From assembly GCF_009870125.1 (NCBI RefSeq), contig NC_046679.1, positions 24,552,001 through 24,616,000 of the forward strand: 64,000 bases of DNA. The letters are read 5' to 3'. Positions 23,054 to 32,460 of this stretch are shown here, in pieces. Positions within the stretch are counted from its first letter, which is position 1. Each line of letters opens with the position of its first letter. The position numbers and the translations under genes are program-made. Origin of the DNA: Drosophila pseudoobscura. Lineage: Eukaryota; Arthropoda; Insecta; Diptera; Drosophilidae. Below the pieces are notes generated by a model that was not told the DNA's origin, searched no databases, and saw only the letters and a list, made by a program, of their open reading frames with translations.

Positions 23054-23283
23054 TTTGTTTTAATTTTTAATTTTGGTGGCACATAAATTAGTGTTGGGTA
23101 AACACCGTTCAATTTACTGAATAAGTTCGTTCGTTCATTTTTATGCAGTGAACTAAGTCGTTCTTTTAGTTCGTTCCTTTTTGTTCATCTTAATCATTCA
23201 TTTTTGTTCATCGTTCCTTTTTGTTCATCGTTCGTTCTGGTGTGGAATTCTTTGAGGAGATTCCTCCTCGTTTATTCAAGGCA

Positions 23284-23530
23284 AAATACTGGCGCAAAAA
23301 TAGCGAACAAAACGAAAAGAGCTGCCATACCAGCTCAAACATAGCGAACATGAGGAACAAAAACGAACGAAAACGAACGATGAACAAAAAAGAACGACAG
23401 ATGAACAAAAAAGAACGATGAGCATAAAAGAACGAACGAAAAAGAACGATGAACGAATAAGATGAACTTATTCAGTTCGTTCACTTCCATGAATAGTTCA
23501 TTTTTGTTCGTTCGTTCATGACTGAAATGA
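23284..23530. repeat. GTTC/GAAC-rich short-repeat tail
   Basis: A run of GAACGA/GAACAAAAA units on the plus strand is followed by a GTTCGTTCACTT switch near 23,475. Together with the GTTCGTTC-rich ends of the 1.36-kb copies (for example 23,125-23,240) this makes an inverted arrangement of the same short motif. The copies carry TAGTGTTGGGTAAACACCG just before the GTTC segment, which resembles hAT-type terminal sequence (CAGTGTTGGG), but I see no matching opposite terminus or target-site duplication. Transposon class is unproven. Confidence 0.5.
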
Positions 23531-23689
23531 AAGGGATAATAGAATTGAGAAAATGTTTGTCATCCCAGGGTCCAAAGAAGGCAAAAACAATTTAGTCTCT
23601 GTTTTAAATATCACAACGATATTTTGCAGTTTATTGTGCAAAGGCCTATACCACGGATTACACCACTAACCATACTGTATGGTTAGTGA

Positions 23690-23850
23690 TTAGTGATTAG
23701 ACAAAATACAATAAAAGCAAGTATTTAGAATAAGCCAGTTAAGTAGAAAATGTATTCCTCTATCGTATAAAATTATGTGGGCATGGCTAAAGATTCCATC
23801 TAGCTAATAATATTCCACGGAATATCAAAATCGAGGAATATGTATAACAG
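23690..23850 (+). repeat. Family A dispersed repeat copy
   Basis: It matches the consensus of the 19.2-19.64 kb dimer: ACAAAATACAATAAAAGC, then TAAGCCAGTTAAGTAGAAAA, TAAAATTATGTGGGCATGGC and TAATATTCCACGGAATATC. It runs directly into the GGTATATTT module at about 23,866. Confidence 0.65.
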
Positions 23851-23861
23851 AACTCAACTTC

Positions 23862-23945
23862 GTCAGTATATTTACGGTATATTTTTAAAATGAGACGGTA
23901 TATTTTGGTATATTTCTGAGGGTCGTTAAATCCGCTGCTGAGCAA
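23862..23945 (+). promoter_or_regulatory. GGTATATTT promoter-like module, possible CRMP upstream promoter
   Basis: The order CGTCAGTATATTTACGGTATATTT, spacer, GAGACGGTATATTTTGGTATATTT then CTGAGGGTCG is visible. The same module sits next to the noi promoter (minus, 44,570-44,640), at the probable 5' end of the RRBP1-like gene (45,195-45,290) and upstream of TMEM192 (56,683-56,780). At two of those it is followed by a Motif-1-type TCACACTG. CRMP's coding exon begins right after a splice acceptor (26,831-26,832), so an upstream noncoding exon must exist; this region is a candidate but no transcript start is proven. Confidence 0.4.
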
Positions 23946-26832
23946 AGAAAACCAGCGCCGCGACAATCCGTTAGATGTTTTTTGATTTTCCGAAGGAAGG
24001 TGTGCGTGCGTGTATATTAAATACGTTTAAATTAAGGCGTTCATCTAAGAAAATCGCGTGAGATTGTACCCATTTTACGGTAATTCCCCAGACCCAAACA
24101 AATTGGATTTAATTTGAAGGAAAACAGCAGACACTTTTTCGTTTATTTTCTGTTTTGCATTTGTTTTTCCGACCCGTATACGAGTGTGTGTTCGTGTGTG
24201 TATACTTATGCGCAATGCGTGGGTATTTTTTCAAATATCTGTTCTATTTTCAAATTTAATAGCATACATACATCAAACAGATTCTTGTACACCAATATTT
24301 GTTACCGGTGGATACAATTTTCAGAAACATTTTTAGAAAGTACAACAAATACGTGTGCTTCTCCAAGCAAAATACCATTATAATTGCATGACTACATTTC
24401 TTAAGCCTAATATGTACAGACAGGTGTACTTAAATGCTCGTACAAATGTATTTATCAATCCACTAATCAAGTGCAATGAACACATCGCCTGATGCGATCC
24501 GATTGTCTCGCCCCGTTTGTCTGTGTCTCCTCTCATCCGATGGGTGGGTACACCAGATACAGGTACAGGTCTTATCGCCTTTTTGCTGCCTTTTTAGCCT
24601 TGCATTGCAGGCCTTCCTTTTTTGTATTTTATCGATTTAATAACAAACAGAAGCCGCCCAGAGATATAAGCGATGTTGGGGGGGCATTAATACTCGTTAG
24701 ATGGCGACTGGTAGAAATAAATGGTCATTGATTTTATTCAGCATACGAATGAGATGCGATTGTTTTTGCAAAGTTCATCAAACTTGGGCTTGAGGCTAGG
24801 GAATCCTGACAATTTGTAACTAGTTTTGCTGACTGGCGAAAAACCGGCCTATGAATATATTTTGACTATACGAAAATTAGAGGTTCATACATACATACAT
24901 GTGTATCTATTTATACCCCTTCAAGCCAGTCCTTTTAGTAGAGTACAAGTACAAGTACCCTCAGTCCCTATTAGAGGTTTTATTCTAGTTTAACTGACAC
25001 TGAAATCAGAATAGCTTGTTTGTCTCCAAATAAAATAAAAATAACCTAAAACCTAAACTGGGTATATAGGGTCTCCACCCTTTCTTTCTTGTTTTTGTCA
25101 TGTATTTGGTCGGCACATTTACAAATTAAAAGTGCCAAAGTGCACTAGCGACCTACAAATTCTGCCACAGACCGCGTCTGTGCACAATTTCCTCTACGTT
25201 AATACGGCTGCATTAATTACATTATGTACTTTGCGCACTTGTATGCTGACAAATAAACATATGCATGTATGTATGTATGGACATATGTATTGTCTCTACA
25301 TGGTGAAGCTCTGTTTATTTCGGATGTGCTGCCATAGGAAAGTGTTCACTTAATCCAATACTGACTGACACCGGCCAGAATTTAAATTGAATGAATGAAA
25401 TGTAGCAGCTACATATTTACATATGTACGAGTATTCTTCAAACACGTCATGCACCCCAATAATCATTACCATAACAGAAGAGTACATACAGCAGGGAGTA
25501 CATTTGTGGAACCTACTCCTGGCTATTGAAACTGCAAAAGACTTATTTGAACTGGCTTTTTTAAGTATTGGTAGCAACCACAACACCACACCATCCATGT
25601 CCCGAGTCATGTACACGCCAAGAATGTTGTTTAGGTACTATTCTCGAGCTGAGGGAGTACATTTGAACCTAGCTAATCACACATGATTTTCTCTGCACCT
25701 GCACCTTACCCCATTCGTTATAGACGGACATCTTCCTTGTCCGATTAAAATGACTGAAACTAAGGGTGCCTTCCCAAAGTGTTGCTTTCACTGTAGTATA
25801 TCGTTTACCATTCAAATATGCTAAATTAAACCATTAATTCGAAGCACCCTTTCCCTACTATTAGAGGCCCCTACATCATTGACCACCACTGTAGGCTGTA
25901 TTCAATGCGCCATAACAAACATTTCCTGCAGCACAGAACGGCACCACTCTCTTTTTGTACTTGGTTCGTTGTGTTCTTCATGTGGCACAATTTGAACTTC
26001 TTAGCGGCGTTGGGCTATCGTCAATGCCACTTCCAGCCAAGTTAGGGTCTGCTGTGTTTGTGTGTGGTTGACGAGGGCGTAGTCGTAGTACATCAACACT
26101 TGAAAGAAGCGGGAAGGGGACCAAAGTAGAGGCCCCTACGTAACAACTAACAAAGGTTAATGGCCGCGCTGGTCTGGTTGGATGACTGGCTGTCGTCGTC
26201 GGAGATGGACTCAGTGGAAGCGCGCAGCGCGGCACAGCGTAGCACTTGTAAAAGCTTAGTTGCAACATTGATATTCCGTGTAGCCTCTTATGCAGTTACC
26301 ATATTGTGTTCAGCTGCAAGTTGTGTGGCAAACAACGGAACTAAAAAGGGGGAAACAATCTGTTGAACAGACAACGAACGAGCTGCATTGACATTTTGGG
26401 TGCTGTGCTGTGCTGTGCTGTGCTGTGCAGTGTGTGTGTGCATCATCATAATCAGTTGCACACCATAGACTACACAGATTGAGTGAGGGAGTTGCAGAGA
26501 TAGTCTGGAGTGACGCATAAGGTGCAGAAGTTTAATGCTCGGCACGTGTCTGGGCGCCAGTCCGGGTACCCAACCCCCCACCCTACCCCACAGCATTGAA
26601 TCAGAGGCCTATGACTCATCATCGGGCAACCACAAGAACCAGAGGAACCACCCTATTTGAATGAATAAATGAATGAATGAGTGCCCTGCCCTGCCCTGCC
26701 CCCTGGCAGCTTCTGTGCTGCGCTGTATGTGTTGTGTTTGTGGGAAATCCTCCCCAGCATTATTGTGTATTGTGTTTATCTTCGCCTTCGCTCATAAAAC
26801 ACTCATAACCGAACGAACGCTTTCCATTGCAG
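23946..26832 (+). other. Probable CRMP 5' noncoding region and first intron
   Basis: The interval ends in a good splice acceptor (TTTCCATTGCAG, ending 26,832) that opens the first coding exon of CRMP, so part or all of it should be intron, with the leader exon upstream. It contains AT-rich DNA, repeated ACATACATAC and CATGTATGTATG motifs (24,890s and 25,260s), AGTACAAGTACAAGTACC near 24,940-24,960, a (GTGCT)n run at about 26,400-26,430 and (CCCTG)n at about 26,684-26,702. I see no supported coding exon. Confidence 0.45.
26400..26432 (+). repeat. (GTGCT)n short tandem repeat
   Basis: Six or so consecutive GTGCT pentamers followed by a GTGTGTGTG run, in the presumed CRMP first intron. A pentanucleotide microsatellite with no coding support. 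Confidence 0.75.
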
Positions 26833-26841
26833 ACTCTCACC

Positions 26842-29800
26842 ATGTCGACCAGTCCAAAACCGGTTAAGAAGGTACCGATTCACTTGCAGAGCGCTGCCAA
26901 TCGTGTTTACATCAAGAATGGTAAGGTCATCATACGAATCCAGAGCAGGGTGTGTTTTCTAGACGTTCTTATTTTCGTTGCAGGCGAGATCGTCAACCAT
27001 GATAAATCGTTCAAAGCGGACGTCTACATTGAGGATGGAATTATCAAGTATGTGTGGTGCCATAATTTAATCAATGAAATTCACACTAAAATTAATCCTT
27101 ATGCTTGTGTAGGTTTGTGGGACCCCCTTCGGAGATTACGATACCCGGCGGCGTGCGTACTATTGACGCCAGTGGACTCCTAATCATACCCGGTGGCATC
27201 GATCCCCATACGCACATGCAGCTGCCTTTCGGCGGGGCTGTGGCCGTCGATGATTTCTATAGTGGAACCAAGGCAGCCGTTGCTGGAGGCACTACCATGA
27301 TAAGTAAGTTGCTCACCTTTTGATCCGTGGGTGACACGAAGGAGATAACCAATTTCGATGTTTGCTCAGTCGACTTTGTGCTACCCAATAAACATGAATC
27401 GATGATCGAGGCCTACGACAAGTGGCGCAGCTGGGCCGATCCCAAGGTCTGTTGCGACTATGGCCTCCACGTGGGCATCACCTGGTGGTCCAAGTCGGTC
27501 TCCGAGGAGCTGGGTATTCTGTGCAAAGAGCTGGGTGTCAATTCCTTCAAAACATTCATGGCCTACAAGGGTCTCTATCAGGTGGGTTGTGGTTTGAATC
27601 TATAACATTTCTCATTGCGTTTCTATAATTGTGTATTAAATTTTGTAGCTAAACGATTCAGACCTGTTGGATGTGTTTGAGCGTATTCGCCAGTTGAATG
27701 GCGTGGCTATGGTAAGATATCGATATCGAATGCACTTTTACGGCAACCTCTCTCCACATCCTCCCTTTCAACAGGTGCATGCGGAAAACGGCGACATTAT
27801 CGCAAAGAATACGCAACGTCTGCTGGCCGAAGGCATTAATGGACCGGAAGGCCATGAACTTTCGCGACCAGAGGAGGTGGAGGCCGAGGCGGTGCATCGC
27901 GCCTGCGTTCTGGCCCACCAGGTAAGACACTCCCAAGTCGTTTGTTAAACCATTGAGAGAGGGCGGTGTATAGCAAAAGAGTTGTACAGTTCCTGTACGA
28001 CGCGGAACTGTAATTATAAATTTATCTACGCTGTATATTCTTTTAATTTTGTTATTATTTCTTACCCATTGTGCATGATGCACTCTTGTACATATTATGC
28101 GGTATGCGGTATGCGGCACACACGATATAACCCCTACCAACATATAATACCAATGTATCTACATATATCCGATATGATGGTGCCCTAAAAGTCCGATTGC
28201 CCGCTGTATGTGGTTCATGTGATGAGCAAATCGGCGGGCATTGAGCTGGCCAGAGCCCGTCAGCGGTATAGAGGCCGATACATAATGGGAGAGACCCTGG
28301 CCGCCGCTTTGGGTACTGATGCCACATGTTGCTTCCATATGGGCTTCGAACATGAGGCGGCGCATGTGCTCAGCCCACCATTGAGGCCCGATCCGACGAC
28401 ACGAGAATTCTTGATGAAGCTCCTGGCTAAGTAAGTTCTGCAGCTCGACTCGACTCTGGGGCTTAGCATGTCTCTAACCTGATGCTGCTGATTAACGCCT
28501 ACTAACTAACTGGGATACTGTGCTCATGCCTGCTCCTAGCTCATACTAACTGCTAATGGCCGCCTGTTGCACCACGCTGATAATCTATGTTTATGCTTCC
28601 ACTCACAATAACTCCAAATCGTTCGCTCGCTTAGATGAAAACGCCGCTCTTTGTGTCCGGCCTGACCAGTAAATCCTCCGCCGAGCTTGTCGGCCGTGCC
28701 CGACGCAGTGGCTACTGTGTCTTTGGCGAGACGCTGGCCAGCTCCATTGGCCGTTCGATGAGCGGCGTGTCGAAGGCGGAGCGCATCTACTACATCACCA
28801 GTCCGCCGATACGCGAGTCTGCCGAAACGCCAAGGCAGCTCATGAAGTCATTGGCGTAGTAAGTGTTAACCTTTGTTACATTCCCTTGTGGGTGTCATTC
28901 GCTTTGTTTCGTTTCGTTTCGGTTCGTTTCGTTTCGTTTAATTCATGATTCTGTAAAAGAATCGAATCCCTTGCTAATAATCTCTTCATCTGGCGCCCTC
29001 ACAGCGATGATCTGCAGCTGACGGGCAGCGACAACTGCACGTTCAACAAGGAGCACAAGGCAAAGGGAAAGGGAGACTTCACCAAGATACCGAATGGCGT
29101 CAATGGTGTGGAGGATCGCATGTCCTTGGTGTGGGAGAAGGGTGTGCAGGCGGGACTACTCGATCCCTGCCGTTTTGTGGCCGTGACCAGCACGAATGCG
29201 GCCAAGATCTTCAACATTTATCCCCAAAAGGGACGCATTGGTAAGCATAATCATTATTATGAATTATCGTGGTTGTATATCATTTATTTCTCCTTAGCTG
29301 TTGGATCGGATGCGGATATTGTGATCTGGAATCCGAATGCCACGCGTACCATTTCGAAGGACACGCACCATCAGGCCTGTGACTTTAATATCTTTGAGGG
29401 CATGACCGTTCACGGTGTCTGCGAGTTTGTCCTAGTGCGAGGCCGCATCTGTGCCGAACGGGGACAGGTGCGTGTGGCGGAGGGCTTTGGCCGTTTCATC
29501 CCTACTCCAGTGCGTCCGCCTTTTGTCTATGACATTATCGAGGGCAAAGTGCAGTCGGCGGTGCAGGAGGACCATCCCGAGGAGCGGCAGAATGGTGGCG
29601 GCAACAGTGTGGCCAAGAAGTTTGCCGAACTGGACATCCAGATACCCATTCAAGAGCCAATTAGCGCCATGCTGGCTGGCAACTTGGCCATGCCAGCGGA
29701 GGGTTCGATGTGCAGCACGCCCTCGGTACGTGGGCGTGTCGATGGCAAGCACGATATGCAACAGTCATCCTTTTCGATCAGCGGTGAGTTTGGTGGTTTA

Positions 29801-29931
29801 TTTTCTTAGAAACATTATGAACACTGAACTAATGTATATTCTTTTCTATAGAGGAACTTGATAGAGGTGGCGTGAGGGCCTGCATCAAGGTGAAGAACCC
29901 ACCTGGCGGCAAGTCTTCCGGTTTCTGGTAA
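26842..29931 (+). CDS. CRMP: CRMP / dihydropyrimidinase, alternatively spliced
   Basis: Exons: 26,842-26,920; 26,984-27,047; 27,113-27,303; 27,370-27,581; 27,649-27,711; 27,775-27,921; then either 28,192-28,430 or 28,635-28,858; 29,005-29,240; 29,298-29,783; 29,852-29,931. All joins keep phase; the longer isoform is about 598 aa. It is a member of the cytosolic hydantoinase/dihydropyrimidinase amidohydrolase family, which opens the dihydropyrimidine ring in pyrimidine breakdown; CRMPs are non-enzymatic relatives in axon guidance. Metal-site motifs are visible: HTH in DPHTHMQLP, the carboxylated-Lys segment [21 protein letters not shown] (first alternative exon only) and GSDNCTF. The conserved C-terminal block [14 protein letters not shown] is also present. 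I recall the D. melanogaster CRMP locus making both DHP and CRMP forms by swapping one exon; this structure matches. Start chosen at [10 protein letters not shown], 9 bases after an acceptor. Confidence 0.95.
28192..28430 (+). other. CRMP: CRMP alternative exon 7a (catalytic, DHP-type)
   Basis: Acceptor AAAAG before TCCGATTGC and donor GTAAGT after CTGGCTAA; 239 nt, leaving two bases of a codon that the next exon completes (AA+C, Asn). It encodes [15 protein letters not shown], close to the human dihydropyrimidinase segment, with the zinc-ligand His in VVHVMS, and ends with [18 protein letters not shown]. It is interchangeable in phase with 28,635-28,858. Confidence 0.9.
28635..28858 (+). other. 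CRMP: CRMP alternative exon 7b (non-catalytic, CRMP-type)
   Basis: Acceptor CTCGCTTAG and donor GTAAGT; 224 nt, also ending two bases into a codon (TA+C, Tyr), so it replaces exon 7a without a frame change. It encodes [20 protein letters not shown], aligned with VVHVMSKSA of 7a. The metal-ligand His is replaced within FVSGLTS, which predicts loss of hydrolase activity. Including both exons in one mRNA would break the frame, since 239+224 is not compatible with the phase of the next exon. Confidence 0.88.
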
Positions 29932-30023
29932 ATGCCTCCAGGGGCATCGAATCGCACAATACATCATGACACCGGGCAGACAGCACTGAAAGCCAAAATC
30001 TGTTTGCTCCCATGCGCTCATTC

Positions 30024-30029
30024 AATAAA
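30024..30029 (+). terminator. CRMP: CRMP poly(A) signal
   Basis: AATAAA 93 bases after the CRMP stop codon. Further AATAAA-like hexamers lie downstream in AT-rich DNA, so longer 3' UTRs are possible. Confidence 0.5.
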
Positions 30030-32460
30030 TAAGCTCTGGCATTTAATATACAGATCCCGAAAATCATAAATCGTAATCTAACCAAACTTGAAATTAAGTA
30101 AACGTATAGCCACAAAAAACGCCACGCCCCAACTTAAGGAAGAATCCATTACCATCTGCATCTGTCATTGCCTCTCTTGTTATCAATAACTTTGTGCTAG
30201 GATCCTCTGAGATTTCTGAGAACTTAAAGATTATGAAAATCAAACAAAGTGCTTTTTTAGGATACTTTTTTGTTAGCACACATTTATTTTTATGTATTAC
30301 GATACGAATATTTGCTTATTTACATTGAGATTTAGCACAATTTTGTTTGGTACGATCGTACAACTTAAAAGTTATGATAGGGCTTTGATATGTAAGCGAA
30401 ATCAAAAGTCTCGATAGACGAATTCGAGTTGGAATATACATATGTATTATTGGAATATACTATTGCAATTGTTTAATCCGCTTTTGAAATGCAGTATCAG
30501 TATCCGTATCCCCACTCCGCACACAAGCATAGCCCCCTCATTTGTTACCCAGGGATTCGTCCATGCATCATTGGAGAGTGAACAACCGATTGGGAACAAA
30601 ATTTGGCGAACTTCATCTGAGAATATCTAAAATTAGATACTATCACCTTTTTTGATGAAAATTTATAAAAAATTTGCCTAAATATTTATTATATACGAGT
30701 ATACATACTTTATACATACATACATTTAAATATAAACAAAGCCGAACACAAAGAACAAAACTAATAAACTCTACCAAAAAAAAAACAACAACAACAAAAA
30801 GCTATATATAAATGATGTTTGTTTTTATTGGCGGAAAGGGAAACTCCCTTCTTGAAAGTGAAGACTGATAAGCAATGTGTTTCTATGCCCACATTTAAAG
30901 GGGGAACCAACCTTTTCACTTCTCCAGTTCCACTGCTCTCGAATTTCATTGTTATTGTGATGCATGATGCAAGCAGATTAAAACAGAAAATGTGTGTATT
31001 GGTTAAGTAGAATTTTTGAAATCTCACCCATATGGAATCATATTCCAATGCCGGTTCTTATTGGGAAAGCAAAGGCTTCGTAGTAAGTGGATTATAATGG
31101 AAATAGAATACTGAAAACTCTTGAATCTAATGGTTTATTAATTTATTTATAGAGAAGGAAAGAATACTGATTGGTGGGTCTAGCCCAGAAGAAAGCCCAT
31201 TCCAAAGTTCTTCAGTTTAATTATTTAAGTTATTTTAGGAATCAAATGAAAATAACTTCCTAGAACAGTAGAAACAGTCGTGAGCAAGGGCGTTCCCTTA
31301 TGGGGGCGCAGCTCTTATGAAGGATTTTATTTACTGACAATTCAACAAGTTTCTATGACCCACAACAGCGAGGGAGGACATTTAAAGACGTGTCATAAAT
31401 TGGATTAGTTAATGATCGCGTTTATTTTCAATTATATGGATATTTACAAAACGATTTAGCACAATTATTATGATATATGTATAATATTCATACGCTTATC
31501 AATTGTGTGTGTGTGTGTGTTTAATGCATACGAGTACTCGTACCGTAACGTACACTCTCTCTATTCAATAAACGATGACTGACAGACTACCATGTGCTTT
31601 GATTAGAAACTTTCGTAAATCAAAACTGCACACACCAAACGGAACGGGAGGAGTACACACAGCAATTTATTTAGGTGATCTATATGAATACATAATTACA
31701 ATTGTTTATATAACGATCAAAAATAAAATACACCCATAACCGGATAAACCCAAGCCACGCCTGAACACAGTGGTTCGCTTTTGTGCCATGTCAATGAATG
31801 GGTGGGTGGTTTATCCGGTGTAATGCATGGCCGTACTAATTATGCTTTTTTTTAATTTGCTTTAAACTTAATTATTTAAATTATCAGAGGTAAAATACAA
31901 TATATCTGACACACTTCATCCGTGCCACTACTTTACAATCGCGTTGATGCAAAAAACAGGTAATAGTTATATCATTACAAGTGTCATTCTATATAATAAA
32001 CAATCTAATCAACTAAATCTTGCTTGCATTTCTTGTATAAATAAACTGCCTTTAGTTTGGGGCGAAACGAAATATTGGGGGAGGCTTTGCTTAATGTTTA
32101 AATATCTTCATTTCAGTGTTCAGTGTGTGTATGTTCGCTTATGCGCTTAAAAATCATTCGTAAGGTGACCTAAAATTGACTTAACAACTAAATTCCAATA
32201 GTACATAAATGACCATTTATGAGTGGTTGTTTTTCTTTCTTTCCTTCTTTTCATTTCGCGAGTGCGGCCGGTGAATATTTTGTTGATGGTAGAGTGTAGG
32301 AATGCATGCGACCGCTAAACTGTTTCGTTTCGTTCAATCCACCCAAAAAATGCTATGAAAATAAACCATTAGCAAATTCGATTCTGGTTCGATTTTTTAC
32401 AGACTACGGATACTTACTGCCACATCCAAGACGCTGCTCGATTGCGCTCTGGGTCTCTGC
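30030..32460. other. AT-rich intergenic region between CRMP and the PHRF1-type gene
   Basis: The two genes converge here, so it should hold both 3' UTRs. I see only AT-rich sequence, ATACATACATAC runs near 30,700-30,725, a poly-A/ACAACAACAA stretch near 30,777-30,800 and a (GT)n microsatellite at about 31,504-31,520. No coding frame is convincing. Confidence 0.5.

Larger units (their letters stand above)
21924..23283 (+). repeat. 1.36-kb direct repeat, copy 2
   Basis: This 1,360-bp block is near-identical to 19,890-21,248. It keeps the TATA box (22,019-22,025) and the 58-codon plus-strand frame. Compared with copy 1 it lacks one T at about 22,900, which disrupts the minus-strand small ORF after RVT. 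Both copies end with the same GTTCGTTC-rich segment and the shared text ATTCAAGGCA, then diverge. The left flank is unrelated to that of copy 1, which sets the border at about base 21,924. Confidence 0.85.

Noticed and set aside
19890..23283. LTR retrotransposon with 1.36-kb LTRs
   Set aside because: No TG...CA ends, no primer-binding site or polypurine tract recognised, and the 675-bp interior encodes no gag, protease, reverse transcriptase or integrase.
28431..28634. A possible further exon between the two alternative CRMP exons
   Set aside because: The sequence has in-frame stops and no family similarity; it behaves as intron.
31504..31520. (GT)n run as a Z-DNA or regulatory element
   Set aside because: Ordinary dinucleotide microsatellite of modest length, as found throughout the fly genome.
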